Assembly: GCA_015179025.1 (NCBI GenBank)
Contig: WHUX01000653.1
Coordinates: forward strand, 1-15,167
DNA length: 15,167 bases
Direction: 5' to 3'
DNA from: Terfezia claveryi
Taxonomy: Eukaryota > Ascomycota > Pezizomycetes > Pezizales > Pezizaceae
The notes beneath the pieces are model-generated. The model saw only the letters and a program-made list of their open reading frames with translations, was not told the DNA's origin and did no database searches. Shown piece by piece: positions 1 through 7,219 of the stretch; within the stretch, counting starts at the first letter, position 1; each line of letters begins with the position of its first letter. The position numbers were made by a program, and so were the translations under genes.

Positions 1-40
1 GCCTCCACCTCCGCCTCCGCCTCCATCTCCACCACCTCCC
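1..40. repeat. CCN trinucleotide-rich tract
   Basis: The first 40 bases are almost entirely CCN triplets (cct/cca/ccg/tcc). In the frame of the downstream transposase relic it reads as alternating Ala/Ser/Thr/Ile with Ser; one frame over it is nearly all Pro. It runs directly into the transposase reading at about position 43, so it may be an expanded linker inside that protein rather than a separate repeat. The window edge cuts it, so its full length is unknown. Confidence 0.6.
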
Positions 41-42
41 CA

Positions 43-1728
43 ATACATATTGTTGGCATCCACTGGGTAGATAGATTTCTTGAACGCAACCCAGGGTTTA
101 AAAAAGTCTATATTCGATACCAGGAGAGAGCAAGAGCAGTGGCAACCAATGATATAGAGTTGCAGGTAGATTTTCTCTGCAAGCTTGCAAACCTAGTACG
201 ATAGAAGAGGATAGCTCAGGAAGATATTTGAAATTATGATGAGAAGGGAATAACTATGGGAAGAAATAGTAGGAGGGTCATGGCAATTGTACGAGTGGGG
301 CGTAGAAGTACTGCCATGACAGATGGGTCTCGTGAGTTTTTGTAGTGTTTTGGAGACAGTCAGTGCAGGGGGGGTGGTTATTCCTTCATTTATTGTATAG
401 CAGGGGAAGACTTACCGAGAATCATATTATCGGGAGAGGGGAGTGGAACATGAAGCAACATTTGCAGTCTCACCTAGTGGATATATGGATGATGAGCTTA
501 GGTTGGAATATATGAAGCAACATTTTGAGCCATATACTAAGAGGGATAGAGGTCCATGATGTCTTATTATTGATGGCTATTCCTCTCATATTGCATGGTA
601 AGTGGTCAAATACGCTCTCAACCATAATATCCACCCAATTTGTCTTCCTTCCAAGTCTACGCATCTTCTTCAACCTCTTGATGTCGGTTGCTTTTCCCTC
701 CTACAAACAACCTATGAATGCAACCTCAGTATATGGCTGCGTAAGAATCCTCTATTAGGCATATTAAAGGTTGAGTTCCTTGATATTCTTCAGCAGACAT
801 GAGAGTAGGTATTTATGGGAGGAGATCATCTATAGTGCGTGGCGGGCAGCCTGCTGCTGGCCTATCAATCACATGTTTCATCCTCCACCAACCCCTCCAC
901 GTGCCAATATCTCAGCTGCCAACTTGAATGCTACTAGTGCTATTTTAGATACCCCTGCGCTGCTGCGCCAGCTCTCCCGAGAGGTTGAAGATATGATTCA
1001 TGATAATCTTAAGCCTATTCAAAAGACTCTCATTTCATGACTATATTGATCTTGTAACGGAAAAGGTTACTAAATATCGGGATATTGCTCCTTGTGCACA
1101 TACCCTTAAAAAGCTAAGGGATAAGAAAGTGCGGAAGGAGAAGAAAAGTACAAAGTATGTTGGTGAAGCTCATGTTCTAACCCACCAGTACGTTAATGAT
1201 GAGCTTAAGAGGAATGCAGAAGCAGCAGCAGCTAAGGCTAGGAGGCAGGAGGCGGCAATTGAAAAGAAGAGGATTGCAGAGGAAAAAAAGGCTAGTAGAG
1301 ATACCATTAACAAGCAGTGGAAGGTGGATCTTCAGCGGTATCAGGAGGTTGAGGTACCAGCATAGCAAGTGGAATATACGGAGATCGACAAAGCATAGGC
1401 TATTATGAAGGCTGCTGCGAAGGGGGTCAAAAAGGATCGGGAGAAAGCCTTCCTACCCTCCCCGACCCAAACGACCACTTAAGCCTAAAGGAGGGGTAGT
1501 GGAGGTAGTGATCTCTCTATAGTAGTTGAGAATAACTTGGAGGATAGGGCGGAAGTGTGGTTTGAAGTAGGGGTTGATGAGGAGGTTGAGGAAGAGATAG
1601 ATGGGGAGGATTTAGCAGATTCTATGAGAAACCTTGATATTAGTTATTTTGCAGAGGTAGTGCCCCTACGTATCAGTCTGCATTTCACTCATTATGAAGC
1701 TATTCCCTTACATATTCATCTAACATGA
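43..1728 (+). pseudogene. Decayed pogo/Fot1-like DDE transposase (5' end outside window)
   Basis: This is a relic of a cut-and-paste transposase of the fungal pogo/Fot1 group. Reading starts mid-protein with the end of a CENP-B-like helix-turn-helix (GIHWVDRFLERNPGFKK, from 55). The first catalytic Asp is in NYDEKG (codon 238-240), the second in LIIDGYSSH (572-574) and the third in LQPLDVGCF (680-682). Asp 2 and Asp 3 have 35 codons between them, fitting DD35D. The usual C-terminal parts follow: YSAWRA-type motif near 835, a Lys/Arg/Ala coiled-coil-like stretch (1100-1340), and an acidic tail (1537-1660). It is broken many times: in-frame stops at 202, 229, 398, 557, 599 and 800, and frame changes near 340, 800, 1035 and 1450-1490. 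Several stops fit C-to-T or G-to-A change (CGA to TGA, TGG to TAG, CAG to TAG), as in RIP or cytosine deamination. No TIR was found, because the left end is missing. The relic is non-functional as it stands. Confidence 0.85.
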
Positions 1729-2061
1729 GTAACTAGATGCATAGTTGAGATGCTTTAAGAGCTAGGGCTATATTGGTATGGTATTTGGTATGTAGCAGAG
1801 GATGGAAGGATAAGGGGGGTTCATTGGGGATTTCGGGAAGTGTATATTAGAAGGGCAGGGTATTGAGGCTTGTGTTTATTTGAGTGAAGTGTGAGAGTAA
1901 CCATATTGTAGAGCATATTTGTTTCCATAGTTGTACATATAGCTAGAGTTGGACTGTCGCCCAAATGGTTATGTATATCATGTATTTATGTTGCAGGGGG
2001 GGCCTGCAAGAGGTGTTTCAGGTGTGTGCACTAGATGGTGGCTGTGGCACTACTAGGCTTG
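1729..2061. other. Non-coding, probable transposon 3' flank
   Basis: No protein-like reading was seen on either strand. The stretch is AT-leaning with many stops and is probably the untranslated right side of the pogo-like element. Its right terminal repeat could not be placed because the left end lies outside the window. Confidence 0.4.
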
Positions 2062-2332
2062 CAAGGGTACCCCAAGTTACTATGGTACCATTTTCAACAG
2101 GAACGCGAGTAGAGAACCAGGTAGGCGAGCATGGCCAGCATTCATCCTCGCTCAGCTCGCTTCATGGGCTAGACTCTCTGGCAATATCCCTACCTAGCCA
2201 CCTCTCTTCGTGGAGGACTAGGCCTTTAGGATGGAATTCTTGGAGACACTAATGAGCAGCAGATAATGAAAGAAAGCTACAGGGTGCAGTCGCCTTAGAA
2301 TTTGGACGTTGAGCAAAACTGGGGTACCCTTG
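2062..2332. repeat. Possible 271-bp MITE bounded by 13-bp inverted repeats
   Basis: The 13-mer CAAGGGTACCCCA at 2062-2074 is matched exactly in reverse complement at 2320-2332. The core GGGTACCC is self-palindromic, so the chance of coincidence is higher than for an ordinary 13-bp match. A further palindrome, ATGGTACCAT, lies just inside the left arm near 2081. I see no clear target-site duplication. The interior has no recognisable coding sequence. It could be a small non-autonomous element or coincidence. Confidence 0.3.
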
Positions 2333-2540
2333 AGGAAAAGGAAGAGCGACTGTTGCGGCTGAGTTGAGCAACACAGCAGGGTTAGCCACAGACTCGGGCT
2401 CTGGCTTTCTAGCTCATTGTATGCGGCTTATATGGGATTAATGGAGTGCGCGAAGAAAGGCAAACTAAAATAAGAGAGCGGGGGTTGCGTAGGGGACTTT
2501 TCAACTAATTGGAAAAAGAGGAAAGTGACAGGAGGATCCC
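2333..2540. other. Non-coding, no feature seen
   Basis: Short stretch between the two inverted-repeat structures. No coding sequence, RNA gene or repeat could be supported. Confidence 0.4.
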
Positions 2541-2606
2541 CCTCCTCCCCCTCTCTATATGGATGTGTAAATATATACACCATATAGAGAGAGGGGGTGG
2601 AGGAGG
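2541..2606. repeat. Imperfect inverted repeat (hairpin), CT/GA-rich arms
   Basis: The left arm (about 2541-2567) is CCTCCTCCCCCTCTCT followed by ATATGG-ATGTGTA. The right arm (about 2574-2606) reads back as TATACACCATATAGAG and then GA/GT-rich sequence. Allowing small gaps, the arms pair over roughly 28 bases with a 6-base AT loop. It may be a degenerate foldback element; it is not assigned to a family. Confidence 0.5.
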
Positions 2607-2755
2607 ACTTTCTCACTTACCTCTCCCTTTTTATTTCACTTTCTTCGCGTGCGGACGTTAGATGTGGTGATAGAAAGGGGGTTATCATCTGATTTTATAG
2701 ATCTAAAATATATGTGAGGTGAGGGAGGGGCCGGAAGGAAGGGGCTGCTCAAAAA

Positions 2756-2881
2756 CCCTCTCTTCTTTTTCATTCCCATTTCTCCCCACACCCCACCCCC
2801 CATCCACCACCTACCCCCAACTCTTTCTACGCTCTCTACTTTGTCTTCGAGGGAAAGTGACTTCCTGCCACTTTCCTCCCT
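2756..2881 (+). other. Long pyrimidine-rich tract
   Basis: About 125 bases that are overwhelmingly C and T on the plus strand, with short A interruptions. Fungal promoters often carry such tracts, but the only open reading downstream on the plus strand (2888-2989) is antisense to the NTO1-like relic. The tract is therefore more likely a low-complexity junction where that relic stops being recognisable. Confidence 0.5.
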
Positions 2882-3180
2882 TTTCAATGCCATCAATTGG
2901 CTCTATGAAACGATTGGTTAACAATAACAACCTCCGGTATCCACATAGTACAAAGAAGGTGCGCCCACGCGTTGTCCAAACATTCTAGCCAAAAATGATT
3001 ACTTCCAGGACTTTCAAAGCTGTACTGTGGGGATGTCACAATTACCCTGATGGACGGCTAGGTCGCATCTGTCGCAGAAAACAATAGCATTGCTGTTTTC
3101 ACACACATTGCCACAGATAGCGCATTTACTATCTTCCGCTCCCTCTCCATCCCCATCGTTTCCATTCGTGTGAGAGAATG
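2830..3180 (-). pseudogene. Relic of an NTO1-like (BRPF/JADE family) double PHD-finger protein
   Basis: Two separate pieces are read on the minus strand. Piece 1 (about 3180 down to 3047) gives EDSKCAIC, then CENSNAIVFCDRC and DLAVHQ: the first PHD finger, with CxxC, CxxC and His of the C4HC3 pattern. After HQ the sequence is CAGG|GTAATT, which looks like a phase-1 splice donor (G plus AY would give the Asp/Glu expected before the next Cys). Piece 2 (about 2975 down to 2840) gives WAHLLCTMWIPEV and further residues resembling the extended PHD that follows PHD1 in this family. Only about 75 nt lie between the pieces, where the family needs roughly 50 residues, including the last Cys pair of PHD1. 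The rest of the protein was not recognised on either side. Family role: histone H3 reader scaffold of MYST acetyltransferase complexes. This copy looks internally deleted, truncated and dead; a functional copy would be elsewhere. Confidence 0.7.
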
Positions 3181-4556
3181 TCCAAGGTGGGGCGGCTCGC
3201 TGGAGTAACTGGAGGTGGAAGTAAGTATGAAACAAAGAGGTCATCACTATAGAAGAGTAATAATGTATTCTCTGGACCTGCAGTGGGTTGGTTGGGGTCG
3301 GAAGCTGTTTGAATGGTGGAGATTCGCGCACAATAGAACGTTAAGTTCAACTCTGGACGACAAAATAATGTCCGCGCCTCAATTTGAAATACAAAGGCGC
3401 CACACTGTGTACATCGTACAGCCACAGGCGGTTACCGCCATCGTCAACCTTCGATCAAATGGGAAAGTCTAGCCCACAATAGTTGGTTTACTAGGCTGGC
3501 AGGCAATGTCTGTCTCATGTGCCAACGGTCAATAATGCAATAGATCAACACAACCAACCTCAATTGACGCAGTCGGCACTGGATTGAACGCGGTGGATCA
3601 AGTATGTATTCCAGAAGAATCACCACGGGATTATGTTTTTGATGTGCTGGATGCTGGATCTGCATGTACAGTAACCCAATGTCGTTAGATTTCCTTTGTC
3701 ACTAGCTAAATTTCGTTGCTTACCTTTGTAAAGTGAGGCGGCTGTTACATATGTAGGTATATCGGTACAACTCCCATAACCACACCGTTTGCAAACCATC
3801 CAAGTTTGTTCCAACCATATGAAAGTAGTTTAATTCACGCCCACTGATACAACATATAGCTCAATCTCAACCTAAACCGTACCGACACCTCCATACCACA
3901 CTCTTCTAACATCATTACAAGTATCAGAGGAATAGGGGCTTGGACAGGCATTTAGCAATATATTACTCTTTTCACGCTTTCGCCAAAAAAACAGTCACTG
4001 AACGGGAAACACTCGTAACAGCTCTATTAGCTGAGACAGGAGTCTATTATATCAATCAGTTATCTGACGACTGGGTTTAGAAGCAGAGTCCAGCTCAACC
4101 CAAACTAGGTCCCGCTTCTGTACTCGATTGTTCGATATTTCATCTTATTTCCCCCGTATCTCTACCAACCTCAAAGACCTCCGGTAATTCAGTCACATAT
4201 TTCTATTATCAGAAATTATATGACTCACTTTTTCATAGTCTGGTTGGGGCTTTCATACAGTCCAGGATAAGAGCTACTTATCTTTCATCTTTTTTTTTTA
4301 TAGGCGATAGCGGATGGCTTTGCAGTGCCATTTAGAATAATTATGGTGCTGAATTGCACTCCCTTCTACAACCCACACAGCCCCTCCCATGATCGATCAG
4401 TCAAGCACGAGTGTTTTCCTACTTGTTATGAGCATGGGGACATATAAGGTTGAATGGTATAACGTAGTAGTGGTGTAGAGAACATCAGTACATATTCTAT
4501 TGGAATGGCATTCGTGTTGATGTAGGATGTGGTATTCGCGCTGATTGTATTTGCAT
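3181..4556. other. Long stretch without a recognisable gene
   Basis: No known domain was found on either strand. There is one intron-like arrangement on the minus strand: GTAAGC at 3723-3718, CTAAC at 3688-3684 and a CAG acceptor ending at 3660 (64 bp). The flanking minus-strand reading (about 3650-3444, open for some 70 codons) matches nothing I know. A plus-strand frame at about 3541-3690 is also open, so neither is called as a gene. A 10-base T run lies near 4291. Confidence 0.4.
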
Positions 4557-4558
4557 TA

Positions 4559-4605
4559 GTGGTGGTCAATTCTTAAACTGGGTAATGGTAACCCAGGTTA
4601 TGCAA
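4559..4605 (+). repeat. Left TIR of the Harbinger-like element
   Basis: This 47-base arm pairs with 5257-5303 with a single mismatch near its inner end (CCCAGG versus CCCAGT). It contains CTGGGT...ACCCAG, itself a small inverted repeat and a plausible transposase-binding core. Confidence 0.92.
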
Positions 4606-4741
4606 TGCCAAGGCATGACAAAACTAGCCCCAATAGAGCACAACTACAAATTTTCAATTGACCCCTCCATTTTAAAGTTGGTAGAATTCTCGGTAACATA
4701 TCTTTAGTCAGCTTCATATCACAACTACATACCACCATAAG

Positions 4742-5032
4742 ATGCCTCGATCTACTCAACGGAGTCTATTACTAGCCAAGGTTCTTAAGATGATAGAACA
4801 GCTTATACGATTAATTAAGCACGATAGCGGAAAGGATCTTATTGAGCTACTTAAGGAGCTATGGATGGTCTATAAGAGCATATCAGCACGTCGCTATATC
4901 GCCTCAGCGCTGGGAGGCACATATATCATGGAATTGGTGGAATATCAATTTTGGAAAACTTGATTAAGAATTATCCAGAAGCAGCATTCTTAAATCTATT
5001 TAGAATGCATCGAACTTCCTTTTGGACTCGTA
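4742..5032 (+). pseudogene. N-terminal fragment of a PIF/Harbinger-like transposase
   Basis: An ATG at 4742 opens a reading of 73 codons ending in MELVEYQFWKT and a TGA at 4961. The sequence continues one base over as LIKNYPEAAFLNLFRMHRTS and then FWTR. The join needs one missing T (aaaact[t]tgatt). The LFRMHRTSFW region resembles the conserved 'FRMxxxxF' segment ahead of the DDE domain in Harbinger/DDE_4 transposases. The reading then runs into the 19-bp tandem repeat, and nothing of the DDE catalytic core remains. It lies inside the 745-bp TIR element in the same orientation, so it looks like the 5' remnant of the autonomous parent. Family call by motif only. Confidence 0.65.
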
Positions 5033-5106
5033 TTTGGCTGTTCGGAGGGTATTTGGCTGTCCGGTGGGTATTTGGGTATTTGGCTGTTTGGTGGGTATTT
5101 GGCTGG
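5030..5106 (+). repeat. 19-bp tandem repeat (minisatellite)
   Basis: Units of the form GTATTTGGCTGTYYGGWGG start at 5030, 5049 and 5076, with an 8-bp partial unit at 5068-5075 and a 12-bp partial at 5095-5106. The repeat sits exactly where the transposase reading stops, so it probably marks the internal deletion or rearrangement that made the element non-autonomous. Confidence 0.85.
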
Positions 5107-5116
5107 CGATGGTTGT

Positions 5117-5209
5117 TGTATCACACAACTTTAGCGTAACCCAGAACTCGTTACCACACTCGAGAGTGCGGTGATGGGTTCTGGGTTATGTTAAAGTTGG
5201 GTGATGACA
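5117..5209. repeat. Large imperfect hairpin inside the Harbinger-like element
   Basis: Arms at about 5117-5161 and 5164-5209 pair over some 45 bases with a few mismatches. The 2-base loop lies in CACTC-GA-GAGTG. The arms carry TAACCCAGAAC and its complement GTTCTGGGTTA. The TAACCCAG core also appears in both TIRs (4589-4596 and the complement in 5264-5272), so the motif occurs four times in the element. Confidence 0.8.
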
Positions 5210-5256
5210 CTGGCCAATCAGCGTGAAGGCCAAGGTGCCAAGGCAGTGCCAAGAGG

Positions 5257-5303
5257 TTGCATAAACTGGGTTACCATTACCCAGTTTAAGAATTGACCAC
5301 CAC
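5257..5303 (-). repeat. Right TIR of the Harbinger-like element
   Basis: Reverse complement of 4559-4605 with one mismatch, ending GAATTGACCACCAC, directly followed by TATT. It lies only 5-6 bases from the left end of the next TIR element. Confidence 0.92.
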
Positions 5304-5308
5304 TATTG

Positions 5309-5609
5309 ATACCGGGAAAACTGGTGAATAAGTCCCCTTGTCGGTTTTTGAGACATTTCTAATTACAGAGCGTACTAATACTAATTCTATCTAAATCTAT
5401 TGCTTGGACAGGGGGCTCTGCCTCTGCTGTCTGTAGCCCCACTAGATACTCAAGTTCTTCATCAGAATCCAATGTACCATCATCTGCCATGGCCCTACCG
5501 TCAATGTCAATACTGTTGACCGTGTTCATGTTGTGATCTTGCCCTTGCATGTGGCTTGCAGATGTCTCAAAAACCGACAAGGGGACTTATTCACCAGTTT
5601 TCCCGGTAT
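5309..5609. mobile_element. 301-bp MITE-like element with perfect 48-bp TIRs
   Basis: Bases 5309-5356 (starting ATACCGGGAAAACTGG) are matched without mismatch by the reverse complement of 5562-5609. A TA dinucleotide lies second and third in each arm (5310-5311 and 5607-5608). If TA is the target duplication, the element is 5312-5606 and would fit a Tc1/mariner/pogo-type non-autonomous element. The perfect arms suggest recent activity or insertion. The interior holds one short acidic reading on the minus strand and no transposase. I do not recognise the family from the TIR sequence. Confidence 0.85.
5359..5550 (-). CDS. Short acidic open reading frame inside the 301-bp element (unrecognised)
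   Basis: Starting from the first ATG (5550-5548), 63 codons end in LDRISISTLCN just inside the other TIR. The reading is also open upstream into the right TIR (SVFETSASHM). The middle is acidic (DDGTLDSDEELEYL). It could be the leftover C-terminal tail of the parent transposase, which in fungal pogo-like proteins is often acidic, or a chance frame in a 200-bp interval. No function is assigned. Confidence 0.3.
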   Translation of the reverse strand: MQGQDHNMNTVNSIDIDGRAMADDGTLDSDEELEYLVGLQTAEAEPPVQAIDLDRISISTLCN

Positions 5610-5647
5610 GCGTGCTCGCGTCGCATATTCACATTGCTACTTAAGTA

Positions 5648-6138
5648 TGTTTGAGAATAATAAGCTCGTCATGAAGCGTATCTAGTCTCGTGCCCAGACC
5701 TCGTATTCTCGGTACTTACTAATTACTAGTCGGTCGCATCCCATCAACCATCATCCTATGCGAACGACTAGAGGCTTGGTATGAGACTAATCCATCGACC
5801 GGTCCATCCCAACGACCAGTCCATCAATCTCCGGCATCAAGCTACTTCATGAGATCCATGGTCCCCACAGTGCATCAAAGGGCCGATCATGAATGTACCA
5901 TATATATAGAGTAGTCTGGTTGTATATAGAGAACAAGGCTTCGCGCCCACTTGCGGATTGTACACACTGCAATTTATTACCAAGAGCTAGGTCAAATGAC
6001 GCCATTAAGTATGTGCTGCAGCGTCAGTAAACGCATCACACACCACGCTCACTTAATTTGTTTCTTTTAATCGCTCCTGCCTCCTTACTTGCTTTCTGTT
6101 CCCACAACAGGTCCTCCAGTTTCACCACCTACATTGCA
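5648..6138 (+). mobile_element. Probable solo LTR (retrotransposon remnant)
   Basis: The segment begins TGTTTGAGAATAATAAGC and, taken to 6138, ends ATTGCA, giving the canonical TG...CA. TAAGTA lies immediately before (5642-5647) and immediately after (6139-6144), a 6-bp direct repeat compatible with a target duplication. Inside are TATA-like elements (TATATATA at 5901-5908, TATATA at 5923-5928) at a position suiting a U3 promoter. An alternative end is 6004 (...ACGCCA): TTAAGTA follows at 6005-6011 and precedes the element at 5641-5647, making a 357-bp LTR with a 7-bp duplication. Both ends are given because the sequence alone does not decide. No gag or pol sequence lies nearby, hence solo. 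Confidence 0.45.
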
Positions 6139-6210
6139 TAAGTAACGAGGAAGTTCATTCCACCGACTGAGTTCGACTAAGTTCATTCCAATATCTGCCT
6201 AGGCCCAGAC

Positions 6211-7219
6211 ATGACAGCCTTCTCGTTGGAGTCGGGTGGGCATGATGATTACAGCCAACTGGTAGACCTAGGGAAGGCCGTATCTCGGTGTGTTCAATTA
6301 CCTCCTCAGTTGACTGACACCTGCTGCCCTGGCAATAAGTACTAACCAGGTGGGGTTTTAAACAAATGCAGATTGTTTGGATGGACATAGTAGGTGACAC
6401 CTCATTACAACAGTGTATTGGTCTATACATCTAACTGGCACCGTTCAGCTTCATGGCATGGTCACTTAGCTTCTATCCTCAACTAATACAGACATATCGG
6501 AGGCGTTCCGTTACCGGCCTTTCCATCGACTTCTTCACCATTAATGTTGTTGGCTTTGCCGTCTACACTGTATCCACCTACCTCTTTCTCTTCTCTTCCA
6601 CGATTCGAAAGCAATACGCATCACGCCACCGCTCCGCTCCAGAACCAAGTGTACAATATAATGACCTCGCCTTCGGCGTCCACGCCCTCATTCTTACGGT
6701 GTTAACGTGGAGCCAGTTTTGGTGCTTTGGATATAAACGGGAGCCATCGCAAAAGCTGAGCATGGGGATGATCTCCCTTATCATCGGGTCGGCTGCAGTA
6801 ACTACAATCGTTAGCTCTCTCGTCTACCTACAGATCGGTAAATGGGAGGCTTTAGATATCGTTTACACCCTGGGCTACATTAAGATTTTCATTACTATCT
6901 TGAAATACATTCCCCAGGTACATTTGAATTATAGGAGGAAAAGTACGGTCGGCTGGTCGATATACAATATTTTGCTAGATACAACAGGCGGTACACTTTC
7001 GCTCGCCCAACTATTCTTGGACAGTGCTCTTGCCGGAGATCTCTGGGGGGCACCTTTGGAAACCCCCTCAAGCTAGGTTTGGGACTCGTGTCGCTGGGAT
7101 TCGATGGTATCTTTCTATGCCAGCATTATATCTGGTTCTGGGGAAAGGCTCCGCTGGAGCTCATCCCAGAGAATGATATTGAGAGCGAACCAAACCAAAC
7201 GAATTATGGCACAGTCTAA
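6211..7219 (+). CDS. ERS1: Cystinosin/ERS1-family PQ-loop transporter, with a 1-bp frameshift near the end
   Basis: Family role: proton-coupled cystine export from the lysosome or vacuole. Exons join as 6211-6287, 6372-6389 and 6449-7219. Introns are 84 bp (GTGTGT...ACTAAC...CAG) and 59 bp (GTAGGT...CTAAC...CAG). The spliced start reads KAVSRLFGWTYFMAWSLS, matching the family's N-terminal GW-Y--AWS block, which supports this start and both junctions. PQ motifs fall at residues 42-43 (SFYPQ) and 187-188 (KYIPQ). Membrane residues matching the proton-coupling Asp of human cystinosin are visible: D104 in YNDLAF (human D205 region) and D209 in LLDTTGG (human D305 region). At 7045-7050 a run of six G breaks the frame. 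With seven G the reading continues GGTFGNPLKLGLGL and LGFDGIFLCQHY, as the family requires, to TAA at 7217-7219 (about 288 residues). As given, the protein stops early at 7076. A sequencing error in the G run or a recent null allele are both possible. Confidence 0.88.
6372..6389 (+). other. 18-nt microexon of the cystinosin-like gene
   Basis: Flanked by TGCAG on the left and GTAGGT on the right, this exon completes an Arg codon (CG|A), encodes LFGWT and begins a Tyr codon (TA|C). Skipping it would keep the frame (18 nt) but remove the conserved GW at the start of the first membrane segment. It is inferred from splice signals and protein fit, not from transcripts. Confidence 0.75.

Larger units (their letters stand above)
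4558..5304. mobile_element. Non-autonomous PIF/Harbinger-like DNA transposon, 47-bp TIRs
   Basis: Terminal inverted repeats at 4559-4605 and 5257-5303 match at 46 of 47 positions (starting GTGGTGGTCAATTCTTAAAC), giving a 745-bp core. The boundary can be read two ways. One is a TA duplication (4557-4558 and 5304-5305). The other adds one base to each TIR (AGTGGTGG...) and leaves a 3-bp ATT duplication (4555-4557 and 5305-5307). The 3-bp form fits Harbinger-type insertion length, though its sequence is not the usual TWA. The interior has the broken N-terminus of a transposase, a 19-bp tandem repeat and a large hairpin, and no catalytic domain, so it needs help in trans to move. Subterminal GCCAAG motifs occur at 4607, 5229, 5237 and 5248. 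The near-identity of the TIRs suggests the element is not very old. Confidence 0.88.

Noticed and set aside
2888..2989. Plus-strand frame starting MPSIGSMKRLV after a CT-rich tract, looking like a first exon
   Set aside because: The opposite strand encodes the conserved WAHLLCTMWIPEV block of the NTO1-like relic, so this frame is its antisense shadow.
5790..5835. Spaced TCCATC repeats (three copies) as a CRISPR-like array
   Set aside because: Copies are only 6-12 bases with irregular spacing and lie inside a probable LTR; no Cas genes are present.
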